NCBI GenBank assembly: GCA_963930645.1
Contig: OZ005653.1
Span: 115,040,259 to 115,104,258 of the forward strand
Reading direction: 5' to 3'
Source of the DNA: Salticus scenicus
Taxonomy: Eukaryota > Arthropoda > Arachnida > Araneae > Salticidae
DNA length: 64,000 nt
Below the pieces are notes generated by a model. It did no database searches. It saw only the letters and a list, made by a program, of their open reading frames with translations, and was not told the DNA's origin. Both the position numbers and the translations under genes were made by a program. Shown one piece after another: positions 47,265 through 60,817 of the stretch. The number at the start of each line of letters is the position of its first letter. The stretch's first letter is position 1.

Positions 47265-48528
47265 TTTTGGCCTGGTTTCCCCCCCCCCCTTTTTTTTTTT
47301 TTTTTTAAATAATCAATAAATTTGTCTGGAGGAAGATAATGAGAAGACGCAAACGTTGGATGCACCCAATGATTTGTAATATGCATCAACACTATTTAAT
47401 AACATAAAAGAAAATATTTGAAGTAGCACAGTTACATATGAAGAATATATGAGAAATAATACAATATAAGAGTACATAAATCAGAAATATATAGGTAATC
47501 ACCTATTGTACCATATACCGTAATACTGTAGTACAATATTCCATAAAATAGTTGGCATAGTTGGTTACATAAGACGTATAGTAATACTAATTAATACATA
47601 TGATATGTGGAAATATATATAAAAAAATACTGAACATAAGAATACAATCTACCCAAATATAACTACTAAATAAGTAAAATATAGTTCAAGGATCCTTGAG
47701 AGAAAAAAAATATATATAGATATATATACATAAATACTGTTATACATGTAACCAGACACTTAATTACCTAATATAATACTGAGGTACATATATATAACCA
47801 TGTATATCAACAGACACTTGGATACAATATATTGAATAATAAGTTTTATATATAGTATTTTATAATACCTCATTTATTACATCATAGTATACACATAATT
47901 TCATTTTATTTATTTTTCCTTTTTTTTTTTTTTTTTTTATTGACCAGCGCTGGCAAAATTATGTCACTTATGTATAATTACATATACAGCTGAATTTTAT
48001 TTTATAATAATGTTATTTTCAAGTGGCCACCTGTATTAACTTAAATGCTGCTTAAAACAATACTGAACAAATGCACAGATACATATTTAAATATTTATCT
48101 TATACTAAAGTAAGAATTATTATGTAGTTACAAATAGTTAAAAGTTTTATTGCATATCTTTTTTTTTTTTTTTTAAGCATAACGTTAAGAAATAGTAATA
48201 GCAGTAAATATGCACTTGGACGATGTGAGGGTGATCAAGTCTCACAAATCCAAATGCTTAAAAGTTAAATAATTAAGATTTTATCAGAACCTACTACATT
48301 TATTAACAAAAGTTATACCAAAACACAGAAAAATAAGGGAAAGAAAAAAAAACAATATGACTACTTTAAATTTTATGGAAGTCATTATGCATTGCATCAG
48401 GTATCAGCAGCATCTGCAAAAGAATACTAAAAAAAAAAAAAACGATTATTTATAGTATACAATTTATAATTAGTAAGTTCTAAAACATAAATAATAATTT
48501 TACGTGCTTTTCTTTGGGAAAAAAAAAA
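47081..48528 (-). other. unit 1: non-coding 3' internal region
   Basis: Between the end of pol and the polypurine tract there are ~1.45 kb of AT-rich DNA with (TAA)n at 47230-47263, a C/T homopolymer junction at 47280-47305, T-runs at 47922-47938 and 48160-48174 and an A-run near 48430. No env, no recognised domain. Confidence 0.6.
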
Positions 48529-51500
48529 TCAATTTACAAATGGGCCAGATAATGTAGTAATATTTTGTTTATAGTGTTTCGAGGAATTATTCCTAGAATT
48601 GTCTATTTGCCTGCTATCAAGAGGATTATGTTGAGCCAGTTGAGGAATGTCCAGTTCAGTATCAGAACTATTATCTGATGAAGAAATGTCAATAGTTGAG
48701 TTATTGTTTTGAACTGGAATTTGAGAATTTGAAGAGTACTTAAAAAGTTCTTGATTATTCTCCATATTGCATGAGTCAGAGATGGAGAATTTTGCATTAC
48801 CACTGTTCGTGTGAACACTTTGAGGTACACATTCTTTTGGATAAGTGCAAGATGATGAATTGTTTGAATTCTTTTGCTGTTGATTGGTATCAGCTTGTGC
48901 AGTTTCTGATATAAGGTAAGTTCGACGAGGTGGTGAAATCCATAATCTGTCTATATGAACGGTAAGTTGTGGTGCATTTATTTCATCTTCTCTTTGAATT
49001 TTAACTACTACAGGCGATATTATTTTTACAATCTTGAATGGACCAGTGTAAGATTTTTTTATGGTATTATGACTTTTTAAGTATACGATGTCATTCAATT
49101 GAATTCTACGTAACTTTTGTTTTTGTTGATGTTGATTTTGTAGAAGTTGTGCATTCAATAAGTTTTGACGAACTTTTTTATATATTTCATTTAAATCTTG
49201 TGACAACTGTAAATATGTGCGATTAGCATTAAGGATTAGGTCTTCATGAGTAATGATATATGTATCATATAGATTAGATAGATGACGCCCAAAATGTATA
49301 AAGTTGGGTGAATACTTGGTAGTAGAATGAGTTACGAATTGTAAAGCATTTGATGGATGAAAATACTATTATGAAAATTATATCCTTCAGCAATAAGGGC
49401 AGTGATGGTCGAATTAATAGCTGTGTTGATCCTTTCACTCAAAGAGTTGCTCTGTGGATGAGCAATGCTAGAATGAGTAAGACGAATACCAAACTTTTCA
49501 GTAAACATCTGGAAAATGTGTGAAGTAAATTGACGACCGAGATATGTCATAATTAGTGACGGTCTTCCATGTACAGTAATGTACTTAAATAAAACCTGAA
49601 CAACATTTTCTGCAGATATAATTTTTAAGGGGTACATTGCTAAATGTCTTGAGAAGTGGTCGATGATAGTTAAAATGTGATGTCCATTCTGAAATGGTCC
49701 CACAAAATCCATCGATACAAAATCTCCTGGGTGAATTGGAATAGGGTTATTTTGATATGGTGCCTGAGGAATATTGTGATGTTTGAGTAAATTGCAAAGA
49801 TGACAAGATTTAACGTAATTTATGGTATCGGCAGTCATGCCGTACCAAAAGTATCTTAATTTTAAGTTTTGTAAAGTTCTCTTTATGCCACAATGCCTTA
49901 AATGAGCAATTCTGAGAGATTTTGTATGTAGAGATTTTGGCAGAAGAATTCTAGGGTATACTGTTTTGTCACTATCATAATCCTTAATGTACATCAATAA
50001 GTTTGTGGCAGGATCAATAATATAATTTTCATTATGTTGTTTATTTCTCTTATGTAGAATGTTTTTATATATTTGTGATATTTTTGAGTCTTTATTTTGT
50101 TCTTTTAAAATTGTCCTGATAGAAATCTCAAGTAAAGGATCTTCTTTTTCTGATTGTGGATGAATATTATGTATGTTTTGGGACTCAATACAATTTATGG
50201 CCTCATCTTTTTCCTGTTGAGTAGTAATAGGCAATACTTCATTAGATTCTATAATTTGTGGATTGTTATTTAGATCTGAGATGTTTTGCTTGGATAGGAC
50301 AGTTCGTGACAGAAGATCTGCTAAGACATTTTGTTTACCAGGTAAGTGTTGAAAATTATATGAATACTCGCTCAACTTCATTAACCATCTCGTTGTAATA
50401 TCTGAAGGAGATGATGATTTAGAATAAAATTTGAGTGGACTACTATCGGATAAAATAATGAATTTCCGTGCATAAAGATAATAATGAAATGCCTGTACAC
50501 CATATACAATTGCCATCAATTCACGTTTCAGTGCTGAATATTTAGATTCTGAATTTTTTAGAGTTTTACTAAAATATGATACAGTAAAGAGAGTTCCCCC
50601 GTGGTCTTGCATAAGAATTGCTGAAATTGCTATTTGTGATGCATCTGTGTTTAAGTAAAACAACTTGTCGAATTGAGGTTGTTTAATAAAGGGTTTGGAT
50701 AGAAATATGTCTTGTAGATTTTTGAAAGCCTGGTCATGAACAGGAGTCCACTTAAATGGCACCTTAGGAGATGTAAGAGCAATTAATGGACTACAGATAT
50801 CAGCATAGTGTGGAATTAAATGACGGTAAAATCCAGCTGTTCCAATGAATCGTTTTACTTGCCGTTTACTGGTAGGTTTAGGAAAAGAGGTAATTTTTAT
50901 AATATTAGATTGAATGGGAAATATTTTATTATCTGCAATTTCAAAACCAAAATAATTAATTTTCCTTTGATGGAAGGAGCATTTAGCAGCAAATAAGGTA
51001 ATGTTGTGTTTTTCCAAAGTTTTGAATAATGTTTGAAGTTTAGAATAAGTTTCTTGGAATGAGTTGCTTGCTATTATCAGATCATCCTGATAAGCAAAAA
51101 TTCCATCAATATTACATTCTTCAATAATTGCATCCATAATTGTGCTGCTGGCTGTCTTAAGACCAAATACCATTCGTCGATATCTATAAGTAGCCCATGG
51201 AGTAATAAAACTTAATTTGTCTTGATATTGTTCTGGTAAACTGATTTGATGATAAGCACTTGGCATGTCCAATGAAGTAAAAAATGTATATTGTGACAAT
51301 TGATTAATTAAATTACTTATTTTGGGAAGTGGATACGTAGCATGTTCAATGATAGAATTAAGTAATCTTAGATCAAGTGCAAGGCGCTATTTTTGGGTAT
51401 TTGTATTGTCCGATTTCTTCTTTACAAGCAGCATGGGACATGCCCAGCTGGAGAGATGTTTTTCGATAATTCCTGCATCTAATAGTTCTTGGATTTGTGC

Positions 51501-52325
51501 TTTGGCCTCTTTCTGAAGAGCTTGGGGTATAGGAAATGGCAAAGTGCGTATTGGAAATGTACTAGTAAATTTAATTTCAGGAATTATTAAATCAGTATGC
51601 CCAATTGCTTTAAGAGATTTTGAAAAGACTTTAAAATTTTGTTTGAGTAATTCTTCTAATTTATGTTTTTCATCTTGTGTTAAATGTTGTAATTGAAAGT
51701 CTTGTATATTAAATTCATCTTTTCTTAAGGCAATAATATCTTCCGATGGCACAATGGAATCTATTTCTTCTTTAGCACAGGGAAAATTATCTTGCGAACT
51801 ACATATTCCATTGTTGTTATGAAAAGGCATTCGTGTTTCCTGGATGTCGTATAAATGTTCAATGTTTGAATTTTTGTTTACATGGAAAGGAATAATAGTA
51901 TCTTTAACACTGCAACAATTTTCTGCAGGATTGATTAGAATATTGAACTTATTAATGGCATCACATCCCAAAATTCCTACGAATTTTGAATCTGTATGTA
52001 AATCAATAACATAGAATTGATGATTTAAGAAATGTGGGCCTATTTTAAAAGAAAATTGTACACAAGCATGGAATTGTACACTTGAATTAACAGTTGAGAT
52101 TTGGACTCTTCTTGATAAGTATTTTGGGGTAAGTAAGAATTTTATTTTTTGAAAATATTTTCTATTGATTATTGAACTTGAAGAACCGGTGTCGATTAAA
52201 AATGGAACTTTTAACTCCTTAATTTTGATTAAAATAATTGGAATGTATGAAGACTGAGTCTGGGTGACATTAGCTATTATTTCAGGACAATTATTATAAG
52301 TCTGATCTTGGAGATAATTCTCCAT
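48529..52325 (-). pseudogene. pol: unit 1 pol: protease-RT-RNase H-integrase, broken
   Basis: Minus strand. 52325-51387: protease with DTGSS and the start of RT; ends at TAG (51387-51389) just before the 'RLALDLRLLN' RT motif. The same frame continues to 49332: RT with YQDD (residues 70-73 counted from the Met at 51299), RNase H (TDAS 218, Glu260, Asp285, Asp328), and integrase with its HHCC zinc motif (His466...Cys502), Asp531, Tyr586 where the second catalytic Asp is expected, and Glu622. A frame change near 49340-49355 moves the integrase C-terminal domain, with its 'YTGPFKIV' GPF/Y module, to the frame ending at 48529, followed by a Ser/Asn-rich tail. Unit 1 also has Phe for Leu in 'YFGFEI'. 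The pol start is disrupted by the MITE at 52447. Confidence 0.85.
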
Positions 52326-52446
52326 TTGAGTTTCCTTGTCCAGGACAATAATTTGTTGTGTCTGCGAGTCCTTGTCATGTAATTTATTTCGGTTAAAATG
52401 AGAGTTGTCAGATGCACAGTTATTGAAAATGTTAGGAGGACAAAGG

Positions 52447-52623
52447 CAGGCCCCGACTTACGGCAGGGCATACGGGGCAAATGCCCTGGGCCCCCCTTCT
52501 GTAAGGGCCCCCCCTACAGGCGAATACAGAAATTCTGCAATCTAAAGACCTCTTATGCCACTGCAAGGGGGCCCCCCAGAATAGGCTTGCCCCGGGGCTG
52601 CAGGTAGTCTAAGTCGGGCCCTG
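52447..52623. mobile_element. 177-bp hAT-type MITE with perfect 8-bp duplication
   Basis: Ends CAGGCCCCGACTTA and, in reverse complement, CAGGGCCCGACTTA. Flanked by gacaaagg on both sides (52439-52446, 52624-52631), which occurs once at the empty site in unit 2 (60783-60790). GC-rich in sharp contrast to its host. It sits in the 5' part of pol, between the gag stop and the protease. Confidence 0.9.
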
Positions 52624-52650
52624 GACAAAGGGCATCTGAAGACAAAGTCC

Positions 52651-53775
52651 TCACCACTGGTTTTCCTGTGCAGTGTAAGACATCATAGGAAGGTTGTTAG
52701 AGTTTGCTGTATTTGTGGTTTGCTGAGACCAGGACTGTGGACAGGCGTTACTTGAATCGGGTACAGTCTGAACATAATTAATGTCTCTATTGTTAACTGC
52801 ATGAGGATAATTTGGTGAAAGCGCTGATTGAGGAGCTGGCATAAAATGATGTTGAGTAGCAGGGAAGCATTGGGGTGTATTGTTGTAAACATTTTGGTAA
52901 GGGGAAGCCCGAGCAAAACCAGCTGTATCACACATGTTCTGGAGTTTGCGACAGTTCTTTAACAGGTGGTTATTAAGGCCACAACACATGCATTCTGGGA
53001 ATAACATTTTGCGTTTGTTCTGGAAATGTGTATGTTTTTTATAGTTAAACTTGCTGGGAGACGTTTTTATACCGTAGTGGTTTCTATTTGCATTGTTTCT
53101 GTATCTAGCTTTTGGAAACATATTTTTAGGATGTGTTTTTGTTTGGTGTACTCTAACATCTTCATTCGGTTTTTGTAAACTTTCTTTGATGCAGTGAATT
53201 TCTTGTTTTAGTTTGTCGATATCATTATCTTTATTAGCAATCTGATTTAGTACTTCATTGGAAACAGAACATTCTTGTACCAATTGAGCTTGTTCTATTG
53301 CCTGATCATAATTATTGACATTATTTTTTAGTATGTGTGATCTTATATCAGGTGGGAGAATTTCAAGGAGTTTACGATACTTTATAGAAGCAAGTACATT
53401 TTGATCCGATATATCTGTATAGGCTCTTGCCACCGTGCAGTTCAGGCGATGTGCTAAATTATTCATGTATTCGCCTGGGAGTAGCCTAAAGTTTGCTAAA
53501 TATACAAGTGCTTGTGGCAGTGAAGACGGTTTACAGAATTTCTCCAATGCCAAGAAAATCTCCTGTGGTGTTGTGAAATTCCGTGTATGAGATAATTGTA
53601 TAATATATTTTAATGCTGGGCCTTTCAAGTTATTTTTAAGAAAAATTGACGTTGCTTCTGTTAACGATTGGTTATTTTTTGCTAGTTCTGTAATTTGTTG
53701 TTTAAAAAAAGGTAAATATTCAGGATCCCCATCAAAGGGAACAATGTTCGAAGACGGTAAATTTATCTTAGCCAT
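52651..53775 (-). CDS. gag: unit 1 gag
   Basis: 374 codons, minus strand, Met at 53775 preceded by an AT-rich leader. Residues ~10-170 form a capsid-like helical region ('FDGDPEYLPFFKQQ', 'LKGPALKYI', 'LPQALVYLANFRLLPGEY'). A basic Asn/Lys-rich linker follows, then one zinc knuckle C-x2-C-x4-H-x4-C (Cys262-Cys275, 'CMCCGLNNHLLKNC'), then a Gln/Pro/Asn-rich tail. The role is packaging of element RNA in virus-like particles. The frame is intact, unlike pol. It differs from unit 2 by Arg instead of Gly at 289. The gag stop overlaps the pol frame, which lies in the -1 phase. Confidence 0.85.
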   Translation of the reverse strand: MAKINLPSSNIVPFDGDPEYLPFFKQQITELAKNNQSLTEATSIFLKNNLKGPALKYIIQLSHTRNFTTPQEIFLALEKFCKPSSLPQALVYLANFRLLPGEYMNNLAHRLNCTVARAYTDISDQNVLASIKYRKLLEILPPDIRSHILKNNVNNYDQAIEQAQLVQECSVSNEVLNQIANKDNDIDKLKQEIHCIKESLQKPNEDVRVHQTKTHPKNMFPKARYRNNANRNHYGIKTSPSKFNYKKHTHFQNKRKMLFPECMCCGLNNHLLKNCRKLQNMCDTAGFARASPYQNVYNNTPQCFPATQHHFMPAPQSALSPNYPHAVNNRDINYVQTVPDSSNACPQSWSQQTTNTANSNNLPMMSYTAQENQW

Positions 53776-54263
53776 ATTTTATTATATTACATACAATGGT
53801 TATTGCGTATCTATAATATATTTTCTTTTTTTATTATTATTATTTTGCTTTTAGAAAACTAGCAAAACACCTATAAATGTATATCATTCTTCTTTGTTGA
53901 ATTACTTAAAATATTCAAGATATTAAATATCTAGTTTTCTCTTTTATTCACAAATTAGGTATATCAACTAAAAGTACCAATAAGTTATACAATTATAAAA
54001 TAAATAGATAATCACCTTATATATGACCAAAATAAAAAATATATACATATATAAACATCAGGAAGTGAGACCATTAGTCTTTATTTTGTTTCACATTGTC
54101 TTCATTACAATCGGAATACACTTAGTTTTAATGAACACCTAATTATTATTATTTTATTATTATTATTATTTATTATTATTTTTTTTTTAGATCCAGGTAG
54201 ACATTTATAATAACGGTCAAGTATAATACATTTTAGTCATTTCCTGTTTTGACCAAAACTATC

Positions 54264-54300
<37 letters not shown>

Positions 54301-54416
54301 TAAGTCATTATTATTTTATGATAGAAATATAAAATACTATATAATATTAGTCATTTCCAACAAAACGTTTCAAATCTACATCATAAAAAAAATATCCCGG
54401 ATATTAGGCACCATGT
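53776..54416 (-). other. unit 1: leader between gag and 5' LTR, with primer-binding site
   Basis: AT-rich leader of 641 bp with a T-run (54265-54298). The first bases after the LTR on the minus strand are ACA and then TGGTGCCTAATATCCGGG (54396-54413), a likely tRNA primer-binding site because it starts with TGG; the tRNA is not identified. The same stretch precedes LTR 3. Confidence 0.55.
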
Positions 54417-55417
54417 TGTCGTGCCAAATCTTGGCAATAAACTAAAAGAAATAAATCGCCGTGATCAACCAAGAAATAAATCAACCCAGGGGTTGAATAG
54501 CACATTCTGTTGGAAATCTATATTTTTTAATCATCAAAATAATATATTGTTGAGACTTACCACATGTGTTCTTTGCTATATAAAAAGGAATTGAAACTAA
54601 TAGTAAGCAAGAAGACTCCACTGAATATCTACATTTCCTTTATTTATATTTCTTCTTTATAAATAAATTTATATCAATTTATCTTCGGGGCATCAGACGT
54701 CCACTATATAAATCCGAGACCCAAAATCTTCCCTCCTGCTTATTAGATATCGTTGAACTTACCGCCCGGCATTCTTCGTTAACTTCCGCAGGGAGAAAAA
54801 AAGAGCGAGGGCTGGAGAAGAGACGAAGAGAGAGCGAACCCCCGATCGCGGCGCGTGTCCGCTATTTATGTGGGTGAAAAGGTTATCTTAATCACCGACC
54901 ATCGCCAGGTGCGAGATAAACGCAGACGATCGAAAAAGCTAGTTGACAGGCTAACGGATATGTTATAAACAAAAGAAAAGAATGATTATATAATCGCCAA
55001 AATTGAGAAATTTAGAAATATATTGTTACCCTGACTAATGCCAATTAGGAAAACAAGCCAAATGACGTATATAGAGTTCTACTAATCAAATTTAAATAAC
55101 TATTTACGTTTTTCATAGGCGAACTCAAAACTCAAACTGGCGAATGGAAAAATTAGAAATAAATTCGGGAAGGCGTTGAATAAGATTGATTGACAAGGTG
55201 CTCACCGGATTTTGAAAAAAAACTAAAGTTCTAGAACATACCACATACAAATAGTGTATAATAAAATACTTATTTATTTTCTGAAAACGGAATAATGTTT
55301 TAAAATGAGAACAAAATGGCTATTAATTAAATTATGTTTTTATACTATAATTATTTCATAAAAACTATGTAATATGCAGAAAGAAAAAATTAAATGTTTT
55401 TCTTCTTATTTATTTCA
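54417..55417 (-). repeat. LTR 2 (shared by units 1 and 2)
   Basis: 1001 bp with the same TG...CA ends as LTR 1. It serves as 5' LTR of unit 1 and 3' LTR of unit 2, so there is no flanking host DNA or target duplication between the units. Almost identical to LTR 3: one difference noticed, at about 54625 (gaatatc against gaacatc). Confidence 0.85.
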
Positions 55418-56873
55418 ATTTCTCCTCACCCCCTTTCATATTTATTATCATTATTATTTTATTTATTTATTTTTTAAATAGAAAATTTGGATTTTTTATT
55501 AGATAAAACTATTTATTAGAGAAAGATGTCAGACGAAATATTGATTTCGCATGACATACACCCGCAAAATGTGAAAAAAAAAAAATAATAATAATAATAA
55601 TAATAATTTTTGGCCTGGTTTCCCCCCCCCCTTTTTTTTTTTTTTTTTTTTAAATAATCAATAAATTTGTCTGGAGGAAGATAATGAGAAGACGCAAACG
55701 TTGGATGCACCCAATGATTTGTAATATGCATCAACACTATTTAATAACATAAAAGAAAATATTTGAAGTAGCACAGTTACATATGAAGAATATATGAGAA
55801 ATAATACAATATAAGAGTACATAAATCAGAAATATATAGGTAATCACCTATTGTACCATATACCGTAATACTGTAGTACAATATTCCATAAAATAGTTGG
55901 CATAGTTGGTTACATAAGACGTATAGTAATACTAATTAATACATATGATATGTGGAAATATATATAAACAAATACTGAACATAAGAATGCAATCTACCCA
56001 AATATAACTACTAAATAAGTAAAATATAGTTCAAGGATCCTTGAGAGAAAAAATATATATATAGATATATATACATAAATACTGTTATACATGTAACCAG
56101 ACACTTAATTACCTAATATAATACTGAGGTACATATATATAACCATGTATATCAACAGACACTTGGATACAATATATTGAATAATAAGTTTTATATATAG
56201 TATTTTATAATACCTCATTTATTACATCATAGTATACACATAATTTCATTTTATTTATTTTTCCTTTTTTTTTTTTTTTTTTTTATTGACCAGCGCTGGC
56301 AAAATTATGTCACTTATGTATAATTACATATACAGCTGAATTTTATTTTATAATAATGTTATTTTCAAGTGGCCACCTGTATTAACTTAAATGCTGCTTA
56401 AAACAATACTGAACAAATGCACAGATACATATTTAAATATTTATCTTATACTAAAGTAAGAATTATTATGTAGTTACAAATAGTTAAAAGTTTTATTGCA
56501 TATCTTTTTTTTTTTTTTTTTAAGCATAACGTTAAGAAATAGTAATAGCAGTAAATATGCACTTGGACGATGTGAGGGTGATCAAGTCTCACAAATCCAA
56601 ATGCTTAAAAGTTAAATAATTAAGATTTTATCAGAACCTACTACATTTATTAACAAAAGTTATACCAAAACACAGAAAAATAAGGGAAAGAAAAAAAAAC
56701 AATATGACTACTTTAAATTTTATGGAAGTCATTATGCATTGCATCAGGTATCAGCAGCATCTGCAAAAGAATACTAAAAAAAAAAAAACGATTATTTATA
56801 GTATACAATTTATAATTAGTAAGTTCTAAAACATAAATAATAATTTTACGTGCTTTTCTTTGGGAAAAAAAAA
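55418..56873 (-). other. unit 2: non-coding 3' internal region
   Basis: Polypurine tract at 55418-55436, then the same AT-rich non-coding stretch as unit 1. Length differences lie in the (TAA)n and homopolymer tracts. Confidence 0.6.
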
Positions 56874-59800
56874 TCAATTTACAAATGGGCCAGATAATGT
56901 AGTAATATTTTGTTTATAGTGTTTCGAGGAATTATTCCTAGAATTGTCTATTTGCCTGCTATCAAGAGGATTATGTTGAGCCAGTTGAGGAATGTCCAGT
57001 TCAGTATCAGAACTATTATCTGATGAAGAAATGTCAATAGTTGAGTTATTGTTTTGAACTGGAATTTGAGAATTTGAAGAGTACTTAAAAAGTTCTTGAT
57101 TATTCTCCATATTGCATGAGTCAGAGATGGAGAATTTTGCATTACCACTGTTCGTGTGAACACTTTGAGGTACACATTCTTTTGGATAAGTGCAAGATGA
57201 TGAATTGTTTGAATTCTTTTGCTGTTGATTGGTATCAGCTTGTGCAGTTTCTGATATAAGGTAAGTTCGACGAGGTGGTGAAATCCATAATCTGTCTATA
57301 TGAACGGTAAGTTGTGGTGCATTTATTTCATCTTCTCTTTGAATTTTAACTACTACAGGCGATATTATTTTTACAATCTTGAATGGACCAGTGTAAGATT
57401 TTTTTATGGTATTATGACTTTTTAAGTATACGATGTCATTCAATTGAATTCTACGTAACTTTTGTTTTTGTTGATGTTGATTTTGTAGAAGTTGTGCATT
57501 CAATAAGTTTTGACGAACTTTTTTATATATTTCATTTAAATCTTGTGACAACTGTAAATATGTGCGATTAGCATTAAGGATTAGGTCTTCATGAGTAATG
57601 ATATATGTATCATATAGATTAGATAGATGACGCCCAAAATGTATAAAGTTGGGTGAATACTTGGTAGTAGAATGAGTTACGAATTGTAAAGCATTTGATG
57701 GATGAAAATACTATTATGAAAATTATATCCTTCAGCAATAAGGGCAGTGATGGTCGAATTAATAGCTGTGTTGATCCTTTCACTCAAAGAGTTGCTCTGT
57801 GGATGAGCAATGCTAGAATGAGTAAGACGAATACCAAACTTTTCAGTAAACATCTGGAAAATGTGTGAAGTAAATTGACGACCGAGATATGTCATAATTA
57901 GTGACGGTCTTCCATGTACAGTAATGTACTTAAATAAAACCTGAACAACATTTTCTGCAGATATAATTTTTAAGGGGTACATTGCTAAATGTCTTGAGAA
58001 GTGGTCGATGATAGTTAAAATGTGATGTCCATTCTGAAATGGTCCCACAAAATCCATCGATACAAAATCTCCTGGGTGAATTGGAATAGGGTTATTTTGA
58101 TATGGTGCCTGAGGAATATTGTGATGTTTGAGTAAATTGCAAAGATGACAAGATTTAACGTAATTTATGGTATCGGCAGTCATGCCGTACCAAAAGTATC
58201 TTAATTTTAAGTTTTGTAAAGTTCTCTTTATGCCACAATGCCCTAAATGAGCAATTCTGAGAGATTTTGTATGTAGAGATTTTGGCAGAAGAATTCTAGG
58301 GTATACTGTTTTGTCACTATCATAATCCTTAATGTACATCAATAAGTTTGTGGCAGGATCAATAATATAATTTTCATTGTGTTGTTTATTTCTCTTATGT
58401 AGAATGTTTTTATATATTTGTGATATTTTTGAGTCTTTATTTTGTTCTTTTAAAATTGTCCTGATAGAAATCTCAAGTAAAGGATCTTCTTTTTCTGATT
58501 GTGGATGAATATTATGTATGTTTTGGGACTCAATACAATTTATGGCCTCATCTTTTTCCTGTTGAGTAGTAATAGGCAATACTTCATTAGATTCTATAAT
58601 TTGTGGATTGTTATTTAGATCTGAGATGTTTTGCTTGGATAGGACAGTTCGTGACAGAAGATCTGCTAAGACATTTTGTTTACCAGGTAAGTGTTGAAAA
58701 TTATATGAATACTCGCTCAACTTCATTAACCATCTCGTTGTAATATCTGAAGGAGATGATGATTTAGAATAAAATTTGAGTGGACTACTATCGGATAAAA
58801 TAATGAATTTCCGTGCATAAAGATAATAATGAAATGCCTGTACACCATATACAATTGCCATCAATTCACGTTTCAGTGCTGAATATTTAGATTCTGAATT
58901 TTTTAGAGTTTTACTAAAATATGATACAGTAAAGAGAGTTCCCCCGTGGTCTTGCATAAGAATTGCTGAAATTGCTATTTGTGATGCATCTGTGTTTAAG
59001 TAAAACAACTTGTCGAATTGAGGTTGTTTAATAAAGGGTTTGGATAGAAATATGTCTTGTAGATTTTTGAAAGCCTGGTCATGAACAGGAGTCCACTTAA
59101 ATGGCACCTTAGGAGATGTAAGAGCAATTAATGGACTACAGATATCAGCATAGTGTGGAATTAAATGACGGTAAAATCCAGCTGTTCCAATGAATCGTTT
59201 TACTTGCCGTTTACTGGTAGGTTTAGGAAAAGAGGTAATTTTTATAATATTAGATTGAATGGGAAATATTTTATTATCTGCAATTTCAAAACCAAGATAA
59301 TTAATTTTCCTTTGATGGAAGGAGCATTTAGCAGCAAATAAGGTAATGTTGTGTTTTTCCAAAGTTTTGAATAATGTTTGAAGTTTAGAATAAGTTTCTT
59401 GGAATGAGTTGCTTGCTATTATCAGATCATCCTGATAAGCAAAAATTCCATCAATATTACATTCTTCAATAATTGCATCCATAATTGTGCTGCTGGCTGT
59501 CTTAAGACCAAATACCATTCGTCGATATCTATAAGTAGCCCATGGAGTAATAAAACTTAATTTGTCTTGATATTGTTCTGGTAAACTGATTTGATGATAA
59601 GCACTTGGCATGTCCAATGAAGTAAAAAATGTATATTGTGACAATTGATTAATTAAATTACTTATTTTGGGAAGTGGATACGTAGCATGTTCAATGATAG
59701 AATTAAGTAATCTTAGATCAAGTGCAAGGCGCTATTTTTGGGTATTTGTATTGTCCGATTTCTTCTTTACAAGCAGCATGGGACATGCCCAGCTGGAGAG

Positions 59801-60817
59801 ATGTTTTTCGATAATTCCTGCATCTAATAGTTCTTGGATTTGTGCTTTGGCCTCTTTCTGAAGAGCTTGGGGTATAGGAAATGGCAAAGTGCGTATTGGA
59901 AATGTACTAGTAAATTTAATTTCAGGAATTATTAAATCAGTATGCCCAATTGCTTTAAGAGATTTTGAAAAGACTTTAAAATTTTGTTTGAGTAATTCTT
60001 CTAATTTATGTTTTTCATCTTGTGTTAAATGTTGTAATTGAAAGTCTTGTATATTAAATTCATCTTTTCTTAAGGCAATAATATCTTCGGATGGCACAAT
60101 GGAATCTATTTCTTCTTTAGCACAGGGAAAATTATCTTGCGAACTACATATTCCATTGTTGTTATGAAAAGGCATTCGTGTTTCCTGGATGTCGTATAAA
60201 TGTTCAATGTTTGAATTTTTGTTTACATGGAAAGGAATAATAGTATCTTTAACACTGCAACAATTTTCTGCAGGATTGATTAGAATATTGAACTTATTAA
60301 TGGCATCATATCCCAAAATTCCTACGAATTTTGAATCTGTATGTAAATCAATAACATAGAATTGATGATTTAAGAAATGTGGGCCTATTTTAAAAGAAAA
60401 TTGTACACAAGCATGGAATTGTACACTTGAATTAACAGTTGAGATTTGGACTCTTCTTGATAAGTATTTTGGGGTAAGTAAGAATTTTATTTTTTGAAAA
60501 TATTTTCTATTGATTATTGAAATTGAAGAACCTGTGTCGATTAAAAATGGAACTTTTAACTCCTTAATTTTGATTAAAATAATTGGAATGTATGAAGACT
60601 GAGTCTGGGTGACATTAGCTATTATTTCAGGACAATTATTATAAGTCTGATCTTGGAGATAATTCTCCATTTGAGTTTCCTTGTCCAGGACAATAATTTG
60701 TTGTGTCTGCGAGTCCTTGTCATGTAATTTATTTCGGTTAAAATGAGAGTTGTCAGATGCACAGTTATTGAAAATGTTAGGAGGACAAAGGGCATCTGAA
60801 GACAAAGTCCTCACCAC
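56874..60817 (-). pseudogene. pol: unit 2 pol: protease-RT-RNase H-integrase, broken
   Basis: Same architecture and the same three lesions as unit 1: TAG at 59732-59734 in RT, TAT (Tyr) at 57887-57889 for the second integrase Asp, and a frame change near 57685-57700 before the C-terminal domain (57551-56874). The upstream frame opens at 60817 (GTG), overlaps the gag stop by 7 bp in the -1 phase, and has the protease triad Asp94-Thr-Gly. This implies a -1 shift for Gag-Pol; GGAAAAC lies just upstream of the gag stop but is not a canonical slip site. Unit 2 keeps Leu in 'YLGFEI' and Gly in 'AHLGHCG', the usual family residues. Confidence 0.85.

Noticed and set aside
47279..47305. C/T homopolymer junction as the polypurine tract
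   Set aside because: No TG follows on the minus strand and LTR length would not fit; the tract at 47062-47080 directly precedes TG and gives 1001 bp for all three LTRs.
47153..47392. 79-codon minus-strand frame in the 3' region of the retrotransposon as an env or accessory gene
   Set aside because: It crosses (TAA)n and homopolymer tracts, and its length differs in each unit because of repeat-length changes; no signal or membrane pattern.
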